From Anthoceros angustus (lineage: Eukaryota; Streptophyta; Anthocerotopsida; Anthocerotales; Anthocerotaceae): a stretch of 64,000 bases of DNA. The DNA is taken from contig VJWM01000297.1 in NCBI GenBank assembly GCA_010909165.1, positions 51,982-115,981 of the forward strand, in the 5' to 3' direction. The position numbers and the translations under genes were made by a program. The notes below the pieces were generated by a model that made no database searches, was not told the origin of the DNA, and saw only the letters and a program-made list of their open reading frames with translations. Within the stretch, counting starts at the first letter, position 1; every line of letters starts with the position of its first letter. Positions 43,481 through 54,099 of this stretch are shown here, one piece after another.

Positions 43481-46400
43481 ATGGCTGCCTCCCGTGCCGC
43501 ACGTCAATCGCACTTGAAGTGCTCCGCTGGCCTCATGTCCGGCTTTTGCAAGCCAGCGTGGGTGGGCTCTGCGGATGTGCACATGGGTTGGCGTGGAGCT
43601 GCATCACTACCGGATGATCTTGACCCTCGCAGGCCTGCAGGATATGAAAGGGGCGTAACGGCGGAGACTGTGAGCCAGCTATGTCAGCAGGGGCAGCTCA
43701 CCGAGGCTGTCGAGGCCCTGGGAGTTCTGGTGCACACACGCTGTCGAATTACCCAACCTCTCTTTCATACGGTCCTGAGGAAATGTGCGGTCCAGAGGGA
43801 TCTAGTTCTGGGTCGCCGTGTGCATGCTCTCACTGTGAAAGGGGGAAATGAGTCGGACACGTTCTTGTGCAACCATATCCTGCGAATGTATGCTGCTCAT
43901 GCCAGGTTGCAGGAAGCGATGGATGTTTTTGCACTTGTGGCCAGACCAGATGCCTTTACGTGGTCTGCCATAATCTCTGCTCATGTTAAGTACGGACATG
44001 ATAAGGAGGCCATAGAACTGTATCGCCGCATGCCAACGTCAGGCATTAAGCCAGATGGGCATGTGTTTGTAGCAGCGCTTCAGGCTTGTGCAAGGGCAGC
44101 AGACTTGAAAACTGGGCAGGAGGTTCATGCTCATGTGTTGGATAGCGGGATTAAACCTGACTTGTTTCTTTGCAATACTTTGGTGGACATGTATGCGAAG
44201 TGTGGCATCTTGGACGAGGCGCAAAGGGTGTTTGACGGAATTGTTCACAAGAACGTGGTAACATGGAACACCTTGATAGCAGGGTATTCCCAGCAGAGCA
44301 TGGGACAGGAAGCCCTTGGTCTTTACAGGGCTATGCAAGAAGAAGACATTGTTACACCCGATTCAGTGACTTTTGTGAGCCTGTTGCAGGCATGTGCTAC
44401 TGTCGGTCCTGCGGCACTGGAGAAGGGAAAACAGCTTCACGCACAACTCACAGAACGAGGATTTCAAGCTGATGTGTTTGTCGCCTGCAGTTTGGTGAAC
44501 ATGTATGCTAAGTGTGGCAGCTTGGCGGATGCTCGGGAAGTTTTTGATGGGCTTTCTCGCAAAGAAGTCACGACGTGGAATGCTATGATTGCAGGGTATT
44601 CTCAGCAGGGCATGGGACAGAAAGCCCTTTCTCTCTGCACATCTATGCGAGAAGAAGGCGTCGTTGTACCCAATTCTGTGACATTTGTGTGCCTCCTTCA
44701 GGCATGTGCAAGTGTCGGCACCATGGGTCTGAAGGAGGGGAAGCAGCTTCACGCCCAAATTAGAGAACGAGGGCTTCAATCTGATGCGTGTGTGGCCAGC
44801 AGTTTGGTGAACATGTATGCAAAGTGCGGCAGCCTGGAGGATGCCCGAGGCGTGTTTGACGGACTTGCTGAAAAAAATGTAGTTACGTGGACAGCTCTGA
44901 TAGCAGGATATTCTGAGCAGGGCATGTGTCTGGAAGCCCTTTCTCTTCACAGTGCCATGCAAGAAGGCGGCATGGCTGCACCCAACCCTGTGACGTGTGT
45001 GTGCCTTCTGCAGGCATGTGCAAGTGTGGGCGCCCCAGCCTTGGAGAAGGGAAAGCAACTTCATGCACAGATGGGAGAACATGGGCTTCAGGCTGATGTA
45101 TCTGTAGCCAACAGTTTGGTGAACATGTATGCAAAGTGTGGCAGTCTAGAAGATGCTCAGCGTGTGTTTGATGGACTTCCTCATAAAAATATGGTGACGT
45201 GGAATGCGATGATTGCAGGATATTCTCAGCAGGGCAGGGGTCAGGAAGCCCTTTGTCTTCACTTTGCTATGCAACAAGAAGGCATCAGTGCTCCGGACCC
45301 TGTGACCTTTGTGTCCCTCCTGCAGGCATGTGCAAGTGTGGGTAACCCAGCACTGGAGAAGGGGAAGCAGCTTCATGCACAAATTAGAGAACGGGAACTC
45401 CGAGCTGATGTCTTTGTAGCCAGCAGTTTGGTTAACATGTATGCAAAGTGCGGCAGCCTAGAGGATGCTCGGGCAGTGTTCGACAGACTTGAACAGAAAA
45501 ATGTGGTGACATGGAGTTCGATGATAGCTGGCTATTCCCAGCAGGGCATGGGGCAGGAAGCCCTTGCTCTTTACAAGGCTATGCAAGAAGACGGTCTTGT
45601 CGCACCCAATAGTGTGACATTTGTGTGCCTTCTGCAGGCATGTGCAAATTTAGCTGCCTTGCATCTGGGAAGGCAGTTGCATGTGCAGATAAAAGAACAA
45701 GGGCTGCAAGCTGATGCCCTTGTAGCCAGCGGTTTGATAAACATGTATGGGAAGTCTGGCAGCATGGTTGATGCACAACTGGTGTTCAAGGCATTGCCTG
45801 AAAGAGACGTTGTCACCTGGAATGCACTGATTTCAGGCTACACCCGGCAAGGCGATAGTCAAATGGTCTTTGATTTGTTTGACAGAATGAGAGAGGATGG
45901 CATACAGCCAGTCGGCATCACTTTCCTTTGTCTGCTCACAGTATGCAGTCATTCGGGTCTAGTGAACAAGGGGCAAGAGATATTTGAGGCCATGCGCAGA
46001 CACCATGGAATCACTCCTACAGTAGAGCACTACTCATGCATGGTGGACCTTCTGGGGCGTGCAGGCCGGGTGGAGGAGGCACTAACTGTGGGAAGGACAA
46101 TGCCTGTACTGCCTACTGTTGCGGTTTGGCACAACCTATTGGGAGCTTGTCGAAAGTGGAGCAATGTGGAGGTGGGGCGCCATGCTTTTGATGAGGCGGT
46201 CCAGATGGACAGTAAAGATCCTGCAGCATATGTCTCCATGTCAAACATATACATCGGTGCCCAGATGTGGGAGCAGGCAGAGGAGATGCAAGTGAGAAGA
46301 AAAGTATGCGGGGCATGGAAGCAGCCTGGCCAGAGCTGGTGGACAGACATGGAGGGACTGGTGCATAGTTTTTTGGTTGGGGATAGGATTCATCCCGAGA

Positions 46401-46519
46401 GTGGAGGCATATATGCAAGACTGCAACAACTGTTTTCCAAAATAAAAAACGAAAGCTGTGTGCTAGAGTCGTCAATTGATTATGGGAAGGAGCATCAGCT
46501 GATTGAACACCTAGGGTGA
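43481..46519 (+). CDS. PLS-class pentatricopeptide-repeat protein (E/E+ type)
   Basis: A single intronless frame of 1012 residues runs from ATG 43481; the frame is open upstream but has no earlier ATG. The N-terminus is basic and Ala/Ser-rich, fitting organelle import. Repeats begin near residue 60 and continue to ~840, with units such as NMYAKCGSLEDARGVFDGL, VVTWTALIAGYSEQG and VTFVCLLQACASVG that mark P, L and S motifs. From ~860 the E region follows (YSCMVDLLGRAGRVEEAL, AVWHNLLGACRKW, AAYVSMSNIYIGAQMWEQAE), then an E+-like part ending in HQLIEHLG. No DYW deaminase domain is present. PLS-class proteins bind organelle RNA base by base and usually specify C-to-U editing, so this one would need a DYW partner in trans. 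Five central PLS triplets are strikingly alike, as after recent internal duplication. Confidence 0.92.
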   Translation: MAASRAARQSHLKCSAGLMSGFCKPAWVGSADVHMGWRGAASLPDDLDPRRPAGYERGVTAETVSQLCQQGQLTEAVEALGVLVHTRCRITQPLFHTVLRKCAVQRDLVLGRRVHALTVKGGNESDTFLCNHILRMYAAHARLQEAMDVFALVARPDAFTWSAIISAHVKYGHDKEAIELYRRMPTSGIKPDGHVFVAALQACARAADLKTGQEVHAHVLDSGIKPDLFLCNTLVDMYAKCGILDEAQRVFDGIVHKNVVTWNTLIAGYSQQSMGQEALGLYRAMQEEDIVTPDSVTFVSLLQACATVGPAALEKGKQLHAQLTERGFQADVFVACSLVNMYAKCGSLADAREVFDGLSRKEVTTWNAMIAGYSQQGMGQKALSLCTSMREEGVVVPNSVTFVCLLQACASVGTMGLKEGKQLHAQIRERGLQSDACVASSLVNMYAKCGSLEDARGVFDGLAEKNVVTWTALIAGYSEQGMCLEALSLHSAMQEGGMAAPNPVTCVCLLQACASVGAPALEKGKQLHAQMGEHGLQADVSVANSLVNMYAKCGSLEDAQRVFDGLPHKNMVTWNAMIAGYSQQGRGQEALCLHFAMQQEGISAPDPVTFVSLLQACASVGNPALEKGKQLHAQIRERELRADVFVASSLVNMYAKCGSLEDARAVFDRLEQKNVVTWSSMIAGYSQQGMGQEALALYKAMQEDGLVAPNSVTFVCLLQACANLAALHLGRQLHVQIKEQGLQADALVASGLINMYGKSGSMVDAQLVFKALPERDVVTWNALISGYTRQGDSQMVFDLFDRMREDGIQPVGITFLCLLTVCSHSGLVNKGQEIFEAMRRHHGITPTVEHYSCMVDLLGRAGRVEEALTVGRTMPVLPTVAVWHNLLGACRKWSNVEVGRHAFDEAVQMDSKDPAAYVSMSNIYIGAQMWEQAEEMQVRRKVCGAWKQPGQSWWTDMEGLVHSFLVGDRIHPESGGIYARLQQLFSKIKNESCVLESSIDYGKEHQLIEHLG

Positions 46520-46832
46520 TGCCCTAGGGTGTCACCTCTTTCGTTAGTCAGTAGTTAACGTGAAATGTGATACACCTAACTCGGAAACCGTTGGAAATGT
46601 CGGTAGCGAGTATTGGGCGTTAAATAATTATGTCTACGCTTTATCTAATAAAAGGAGAGTCCTATATGGTCTTAACATGGACAGAGACCTTGACTCCAGT
46701 TGGGGGTGTGTGCGGGAGACAACAATTAAAAATCAGATTACATATCTTTGCCCAATGGCTTACCTGAAAAATATCAAGCCATTAGGTGGTGTGTGCCTAA
46801 TAGCTATATCAACTACCATATGTCGGCAACAA

Positions 46833-46973
46833 TGTTTTCACCATTTGAGGTTCCTCCTCATCATTCACCAATTTTCAGCAAATTTCAGCATATCCAAGAC
46901 CTAATGTTTTCACCATTTGAGGTTCCTCCTCATCATTCACCAATTTCAGCATATCCAAGACCTACTGGTAAAG
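46833..46973. repeat. Tandem ~70-bp duplication
   Basis: TTTTCACCATTTGAGGTTCC...CATATCCAAGACCTA occurs twice in a row. The first copy has an extra ~10 bp (TTTTCAGCAAA). It lies at the left edge of the Copia fragment. Confidence 0.8.
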
Positions 46974-47800
46974 TTTAAGCTTGATCAAGCTCTTCTTGTG
47001 ACGACACCCTTTGCAGTCGGCATGAAGTTGACAAGCCTACAATGTCCCCAAAGTGCTGAAGAACAAGCTAAATTGGCCACAGTACCCTATAGACACGTTG
47101 TTGGTAGTTTGCTGTTTGTGGCAAACTGGACACGTCCAGACATTCAGTTTTCAGTTAATACTTTATCCCAGTTCCTTGAAAAGCCAGGACGAGCACACTG
47201 GATTGCTGCAAAGAGAGTTTTCCGGTACCTGAAGGGAACTGCTCGTTTTGAGTTATTCTACAAACGCACTGGGCAGGACAAACTCGTGTTAAAGGGTTTT
47301 AGTGACGTTGACTGGGCATCAGACAACGAACATAGCTTGTGCACAGACTATTTCCTATTGTCATCAGCTGCAATCGATTGGAGCTGTAAGAAACAGACAT
47401 CTATGGCACTATCGTCAACAAAAGCAGAGTATAAGAGTTTGACAGATGCATCCAAGGAACTCGAATGAGAATATACATTTCTCAAGGATCTTGGACAACA
47501 GCAGACCAAGCCTACTCCTCTTCTCTGCGATAACATGTCAGCGTTGGCGTTAGCAGCAAACCCCAGATTTCATGCGAGAACAAAACATATCGAAATACAA
47601 CACCACTATATAAGGGATGTACGTAGCAGAACGAGGTGTGGTGAAAGTAGTTTTTGTGCCCACTGAAGAGAACACTACTGATATCCTAACTAAAGCCCTC
47701 TCTAAGCATAGACAATATGCTCGTAAGGCAGGGCTTGGACTGTCGGACTTCTCTCCCTACCTCGTAGACAAGATGTGAAACTTATATGGGGGGGAGGTTG
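46960..47800 (+). mobile_element. Ty1/Copia pol 3' fragment (RT end and RNase H) with polypurine tract
   Basis: The plus strand reads YRHVVGSLLFVANWTRPDI, HWIAAKRVFRYLKGT, GFSDVDWASDNEHS, KKQTSMALSSTKAEY and then KELE-stop-EYTFLKDLG. CDNMSALALAANPRFHARTK follows in the same frame. These are the RT connection and RNase H of Copia elements; acidic catalytic residues are in DVDW, TKAEY and CDN. The stop at 47466 stands for a Trp codon (TGA for TGG), and more stops follow. The purine run GGGGGGGAGG at 47788-47797 is the expected polypurine tract. The TG at 47799 is the likely start of the 3' LTR. Confidence 0.8.
47466..47468 (+). other. Premature stop in Copia RNase H
   Basis: TGA interrupts the RNase H frame where relatives have Trp before the conserved hydrophobic run. 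A single G-to-A change explains it. Confidence 0.6.
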
Positions 47801-48540
47801 AAGGCCTAAACCTTCAATTTATTTGGTGAAGTATGGTGTTCTCTTACAAGCATGTACTGTTAGACGAGGAAAACTGTGAATAGAAAGCAAGGAGGAAACA
47901 GGTGGATGAAGCTCGATGCAAAACTAATCACTTGATATTCTTCTAAGTATCGCTCCTTATCTCTCAACTTCTCCAACACTTGAACCATTTCTGCAAGCGG
48001 TTTGAGGAGAGTGGTCTCGGTGTCTGGAGTCACTTTTGGCTTCACCTAAGGCTCATGATCCTCCTCCTCAATTTCATATTGCTCTTGAGGGCCGCTCCAA
48101 CACAAGTTGATGTTGAGGCAGATGCGACACCCTCCCAAAAGCACATAAGCCCCCATGCAGTATTTCTCATCCCAGTCCTCTGGCTTAGGAGTAACCCTCC
48201 TTGGCCTGGCCTTGTTGTTCTATCTGGGCTGATTTCCCCCTGCAGATTATTCAAAATCCTCATATGTTCTCTCATACTGGAAGCCGCTTCTCATCTTCAT
48301 CGCGATAGATAAGATTCAGTAGAAAGAAGCACGCGAGCTCAGCTGCGACTACACGAGAGGATATATGGAAGGCCATGATGCCGAGAAGGACGGAGGCAGC
48401 TGAGCATAATCGATGAGCGGAACTCAGCGTATACACTTGCGCTGGCCTTACGCTGGGCACGAGGTTTGTGAAGACTGATATACGTGTAGAGTAATGAATA
48501 CCATGTATCATGACCTAGTATAGCGTAGATTAAGAGGGAG
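47799..48540. other. Putative Copia 3' LTR and flank
   Basis: The sequence after the polypurine tract begins TGAAGGCCTAAACC. Its right end is not clear. Short minus-strand frames here have no motifs. A second purine run AAGAGGGAG ends at 48540. Confidence 0.35.
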
Positions 48541-48717
48541 TGTTAAAGGGATAAGGGTTAATTACAACCCTTATGGTAATCTGTAGTTATACAGGTCACG
48601 ATATATTAGAATCAATTATGAACAGACACTTTGATACTGTATTTAAACAATTTTGTCATTATGAAGTAAGTATGTCTTTTATCTCTAGCTATAAAATTTG
48701 TCCTCTCCCCTTCTACA
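48541..48717 (+). repeat. Copia-type LTR fragment
   Basis: TGTTAAAGGGATAAGGG directly follows the purine run AAGAGGGAG, the usual polypurine-tract/LTR junction in Copia elements. A TATA-like CTATAAAATT is at ~48690. An end at TTCTACA (48717) is possible. It belongs to a different insertion from the one at 47799, or to a nested copy. Confidence 0.45.
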
Positions 48718-50310
48718 TCCTCCTCGATCCATGAAACCAAGCTCCAACACCATAAATTTTGAAGGGGGGGAATATACAAACCCCCTTCAAGGAAAAAATA
48801 ACCCCTTTGACGGAAAAGACACCATCCTCAAATTGTGGAAAACGGCTGGTTTGATCTGGACACCATCCATTGCATATCCATAGCGAAAACCAAAGCGAAG
48901 CCGGACATCCCCACACGAACCCCATGCACGGCGGCTACCCTACAAACAAAGCACAGTGTAACAACAAAATTTGAGAAAAGTCCATTGTTAAATTTAAAAG
49001 GGTTTGGAAACATCCGGAACATGTAGGTGTTCTCGTAGTAGCAAAACTAGCAAAACTAAACACCTACACCGCTAAGCGCATAGGGAGAATTTGCTAATCG
49101 CGTCTGATGTTTTATCGTGAGGGCTTGTATGTGAGTCCACCATTGCATCCACGGGCGAATCCTCTACAAGTGCCAAATTCGCATCGCTCCATCTCCACGT
49201 CAAAGCTATCATTCGCACCTAAAACTCTGGTCTTCATTGATATCATTTTGGTGTAAATCGTCGTTTGTGGATTGACACCATCTGACATCAATGTCTGTCC
49301 ATCCATCGTCCATAAGCTCCGGTTGTCGTCTTTAACCTCTTCGCACTCAATGCCACGACTTGGGCTTTCAAGGTCTTTCTCACTACAAACCTCTTTGGCC
49401 CAGGCGAGATGGTCCCCTTGATGCGGCTCAAAAGTCAGCTCCTCATGCATCGGGCAAGACATCAACCGCAGTGTATCGTGGGCAATGTAACTGCGCATCT
49501 CAAGTCCGCCTCTATTGCACGATTCGGCCACGGCGGCTAGTGTCGTAGTCCTGAGCATGCATCAATAACCCGGTCTCCCTCCTTGGAGAATGTCCTCACG
49601 AGTTTCATCATAAGACCCAATGGTCTGGTATGGGCACACTACCAACTTGTCATGAGAGTAAAACTGCTTTCGACGATGAGGGTGTCCAATAACGATCTTC
49701 CATTGTTGAAGGTCCTGCATCACATTTGGCATCATGGCAGCCTCCTTGAACATCCATCTTTCACACCCCATCCAAGCATAGCGTATTCCATCCTCAAATC
49801 CTCCTCGTCGTTGTTCATGTTAGTCTTATCCCAAATGAATGACACCAAGCCGCCTTTGGCACACCACTTCCATAGCCTCCCTTGCCGTATGGGCTTCTTC
49901 AACACCATGCATGGCGATAATTGAATCGTCATTTTCCGTTTTCTCGAAACTTTGAAACACAAGACCCATCATGGATAAATCCATTCGTTTGTCCATTGGC
50001 CCGATGTCAAATCCACGGGAACATCCATGACAAGAAGGGTGTATTTCCTTCCCTCAAAACCCACGCATGTCGAGCGTTGCGGGCTTCCACAATCTTGGAC
50101 TGTTTCTCGATCGGAACATTGAATATCCGGAGTCCTTCTTGCAAGTCCTTGTCCAAAGCCGCTGCTCATTCTCTAAGCCCTTCCAATTATTGATCTCGAA
50201 AATAAAATGCGGAGTCGTCGGGCGGCTTTGTCAAGACCTCCACGTCCTTGATTCTTGCCAAAAAACAACTGTTAGAATGCGGCCGGCTCAAGCACCTCAC
50301 AACTACTAAG

Positions 50311-50573
50311 CGGTGGGGCGCGGCGGCGGCTCCTCGGCGATCGCGGTGATCCGCCGCGCGGCGCCCTGCCCCGCGGTGGGGCAGCGGTGGGGGCGCCCGG
50401 CTCTCCGCGATGCGAGAAGGCGGCCGGGCGTGGCGCCCCTGCTACGGGGCGGGGTGGGGGCGGCCGGCGGTGGCCCTGCACTCGATGGCGGCGGCGGGGC
50501 GCCGGCGGCCGGCGGCCGGCGGCCGGCGAGCGGATGGACATGGCCGGCGGCTGAAGTGAACATGGAAAGAAGG
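50311..50573. repeat. GC-rich tract, copy 1
   Basis: About 260 bp are over 75 % G+C, full of CGGCGG and GGCCGGC words, and open in several frames on both strands. Composition is unlike both flanks. The identical copy 2 is at 51174-51436. On the minus strand it lies in an apparent intron of the ParB-like gene. Its origin is unknown. Confidence 0.7.
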
Positions 50574-51173
50574 TCCGTGCATCACATTTGGCATCATGGC
50601 GTACATCGTCCTTGAACATCCATCTTTCACACCCCATCCAAGCATAGCGTATTCCACGGTCTCAAATCCTCCTCATCGTTGTTCATGTTAGTCTTATCCC
50701 AAATGAATGACACCAAGCCGCCTTTGGCACACCACTTCCATAGCCTCCCTTACCGTATGGGCTTCTTCAACACCATGCATGGCGATAATTGAATCGTCAT
50801 TTTCCGTTTTCTCGAAACTTTGGAAACCTGACACCCCATCATGGATAAATCCATTCGTTTGTCCATTGGCCCGATGTCAAATCCACGGGAACATCCATGA
50901 CAAGAAGGGTGTATTTCCTTCCCTCAAAAACCACGCATGTCGAGCGTTGCGGGCTTCCGTCTTGGACTGTTTCTCGATCGGAACATTGAATATGGAGTCC
51001 TTCTTGCAAGTCCTTGTCCAAAGCCGCTGCTCATTCTCTAGGCCCTTCCAATTATTGATCTCGAAAATAAAATGCGGAGTCGTCGGGCGGCTTTGTCAAG
51101 ACCTCCACGTCCTTGATTCTTGCCAAAAAACAACTTTGTTAGAATGGCTCAAGCACCTCACAACTACTAAGCG

Positions 51174-51436
51174 GTGGGGCGCGGCGGCGGCTCCTCGGCG
51201 ATCGCGGTGATCCGCCGCGCGGCGCCCTGCCCCGCGGTGGGGCAGCGGTGGGGGCGCCCGGCTCTCCGCGATGCGAGAAGGCGGCCGGGCGTGGCGCCCC
51301 TGCTACGGGGCGGGGTGGGGGCGGCCGGCGGTGGCCCTGCACTCGATGGCGGCGGCGGGGCGCCGGCGGCCGGCGGCCGGCGGCCGGCGAGCGGATGGAC
51401 ATGGCCGGCGGCTGAAGTGAACATGGAAAGAAGGTG
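51174..51436. repeat. GC-rich tract, copy 2
   Basis: By eye it is base-for-base identical to copy 1. To its right the ParB-like coding part resumes within 20 bp, at a GTAAGC splice-donor-like site on the minus strand. Confidence 0.7.
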
Positions 51437-52699
51437 CAGGAAAATGGCTTACCTTTCCCGCAAATGCCGTTTGGAATCGCGAGCATTTCATCGATTGAGT
51501 CTTTGGGGATACTCTGCCGAACCTCTTCAAAAGAAGAGCAACCAAGGTGTTTTGCCATCGCCACTTGAATAATATGGAATTTCTTCGAAGAGATATATCG
51601 TCATCCATTCCTTTCGTGTCAATGAGACCGCCAACACTTTCTCTCAGAAGCGGTGATAAGTATCTGCCCACACTCCCCATTGGAATCCCTTGAAATGATT
51701 TCCAAGGCTTTGCAAGCATATCTTTTGGCTTCACATAGTCTATTTTGTTGGCCTCCTCGGCCACTTTCCGCTTCACCTTGCTCTTCTTGCTTGTCCCTGC
51801 TATCACATGCTTCTTCCGCCTGCAACTCCCCGCTTCCCACTTGGTAAATATCTTGTCTACATTTTCCCATACCCTACCCTCTTGTTTCGCGATGCATAAA
51901 ATGTGGGTCATGTTGTCAACCTTGTTCTGTTTATAAACATCATCTTCGCGTGCTTCATCATCCTCAATAAGCCCCAACACCTTGTACAGGTTGAATTTCC
52001 ATGTCATGGTCATCTGCATATCATCCCGTTTCGCAATAATCAATTCATCACGCAAATACCTCACCTGCTCTATAAAATTCATCTTCCGGCGCTTGTCGGA
52101 CATAATATTATGGTCTGTGGCGAGGACTCGCATCTCCTGTACGTTGAGACCACAGTACACATGAGCCTCCATCCGAAACCGCTTTTGCGGAGATGTCGCA
52201 AGATGCTTCATTGCCGCATAAGTGTGGTTTCCTCCAAGGACTCCATGACATATTTTTTGGCCCCGAATCGCCACTAGTTTTTCCATGTCATCACACCAGG
52301 ATCAATCATACATAATAAAGGCAAAACGCCTCTTCAATCCTCCCTTTTTGATATAACACGCCAAATAATTGGCCCATGCTTCATCCACCCTGCGTATCTG
52401 TGCATCAGGCGTAAGGTGCGATGCCGGTCGAAGGTTCTCCAATTTCACCAGCACTGTTTCCAATACTACCTTCTTCGTGATATGTCGCTTCCCGCGTGGG
52501 GTCTTCATCCGGATAGCTTCCGCAATCCTCTCCTCGGTCTGTTGTCACATGAACAAGGGGAATGTCACCCACATTTTCCACCCTCTGCAGTTTGTTCCCT
52601 TTCCTCTTTGCTTTTGCCTTAGGATGGTCCTCTCCGCTATTCCTCCGCCTCCGATCTCCTTCAAAAGCAGATCCCGCCTTCCTTTCCCTTAGTCCCTAC

Positions 52700-53640
52700 G
52701 CTCTCCAGTCCCATGTTGTGTCAGGAGGGGCGCGGCCGGCGCCCTCGCCTCCCTCATGCGCCTGGAGCCTTGAGGCCCCCTCCTGGCTGAGGGCGGCCAC
52801 CGGCCCTAGTTCCTCCTCCACCTTCCAAGACCCTTCGCACGTCGGTCGCCGCCGGCCCCGACTAGCAGCTGATGAAAAGTGACCGGGCTTCCCACTTCCA
52901 CTAACCCTGAGGTTTCATAATCGCACACCGGACTTGGGTTCACATAGCTCCACCGTTTTCAGAACCCAAGTTCACCAACACCAATTCTCACGGACCCTCC
53001 AAATGTCCATATTTGGCCATTGGGCAATAAATTTCCGCCTGACCTTGGGCGCCATGCTCCTGCGAAACCTCATTCGCATGGCGCCAGGCTACCAATAGCT
53101 ATTCTCGAATTTCCAACTTAGTGGTCCCAGGGTTCCTACCTCCCGGACTCATGAGCTTCCACGCCACAGGCTCGCCTTTCTAGGCGCCTTTGGTGCCTTC
53201 CGAGATTTCTTAAGGTTATATCACAGAAATTCCCCTACCCGGCCCCGGCTTCCGCGACCACTTCCTCCTTCCGCGACTGCTTCTTCCTTCCGCAACCGCC
53301 CTTCCCGTTCGCCTACCGTCTTGAACAAAGCTACTAGTACACCCCAATGACCACACACTAATCAACTACCGCCCGGTAGGTTTGACCACTAGCCTATGGC
53401 CTTGATTACCGCCAAATATGAGGAACCCCTCCCCATATATAGGCCCTCTATTAAATATTCCGATGCAAAGGCCAAGGAGTATCGAGTTCATAGTCCAAGG
53501 ACCGATTATTATTTAACCCGAACAACCCCAAAACTCATAGGCCAAGGACACTTTCTACTATAAATATTCCTTCATCGACAACCTCTTATTGACACGAACT
53601 TAGCAAAAACAAAAATCACTCAAAGACACAATCCAACAGG
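52700..53640 (+). repeat. LTR-like block with TATA box, copy 2
   Basis: The right half (53430-53600) has CCATATATAGG, GTCCAAGGACC, GGCCAAGGA and TATAAATA (53559-53566), in the same order as at 21120-21310. The left half resembles leader sequence and has no intact frame. It faces the minisatellite and coiled-coil copy D. Confidence 0.5.
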
Positions 53641-53825
53641 AGTTTCCAAATACCGGATCGTTTACGGCGACAATCAGCGGTAACCACCAAGTCCTCCTCT
53701 CCTTCCTCTCTTGACCCCGGTGGGTCCACCTCTGTGGGACCACCGGGGGTTGCTCACTGGCGGTGGTGGGGACCCCTCCTCCCGAGCCGGACCTTGGGGT
53801 CCGCCGCTCCAGTCAAACCTCAAGA

Positions 53826-54003
53826 TCCGGTCTTGACTCTAGAGTCCGGACCTCGGGGTCCGGCCTCGTCTCCGGAGTCCGGACTTCAGGGTCCGGTCTC
53901 GTTTCCGGAGTCCGGACTTCAGGGTCCGGTCTCGTTTCCGGAGTCCGGACTTCAGGGTCCGGTCTTGTTTCCGGAGTCCGGACTTCAGGGTCCGGACTCG
54001 CGG
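53826..54003. repeat. Minisatellite, 33-bp unit, about five copies
   Basis: Units of the form GTTTCCGGAGTCCGGACTTC plus CAGGGTCCGGTCTC repeat with a 33-bp period. The minus strand is open and encodes an RPDPEVRTPET 11-residue repeat. Single C/T and G/A changes from the 23958 array separate the two unit types. Confidence 0.9.
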
Positions 54004-54099
54004 GTTCTCGGACTTCTCTGCCTCGAGAACTTCCCAGGGGACCGTCCTCATCCTCCGGAACTTTCCTTCTAGGACCCCGGCCCTCCTCCCTTCCTTCCA

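Larger units (their letters stand above)
49711..51436. repeat. Tandem duplication, ~863-bp unit, inside the ParB-like gene
   Basis: Unit 1 (49711-50573) and unit 2 (50574-51436) each start near GGTCC-GCATCACATTTGGC and end in GAACATGGAAAGAAGG. The gene-derived parts differ at about ten places, nearly all short indels or replaced words (for example GGCAGCCTCC against GGCGTACATCGTCC). The GC-rich ends of the two units match exactly. Confidence 0.85.
49112..52508 (-). pseudogene. Decayed gene with ParB/sulfiredoxin-like domain
   Basis: Minus-strand frames 52508-52302 and 52286-51450 are in phase with each other, split by one TGA. They read VKLENLRPASHL, GVLGGNHTYAAMKHL, HVYCGLNVQEMRVLATDHN and FIEQVRYLRDEL, the pattern of the ParB/Srx nucleotide-binding fold (GNHxxAA is its signature). 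A charged helical region follows. A GTAAGC donor near 51455 opens an intron that now holds the GC-rich tract. Past an acceptor near 51118, broken frames read KDVEVLTKPPDDSAF, LLVMDVPVDLTSGQWTNEW, CAKGGLVSFIWDKTN and, at 49558-49112, MHEELTFEPHQGDHLAWAKE. The DVPVD and KGGLVSF words faintly recall a methyltransferase, unproven. ParB-like domains are mostly bacterial, phage or mobile-element genes. Confidence 0.55.

Noticed and set aside
44363-45082. 239-codon minus-strand ORF inside the PPR gene
   Set aside because: It is the antisense shadow of the near-identical PPR blocks; its His/Cys-rich repeats mirror them.
50313-50615. A gene in the GC-rich tract
   Set aside because: Several frames on both strands are open purely from base composition, with no motif and no start context.
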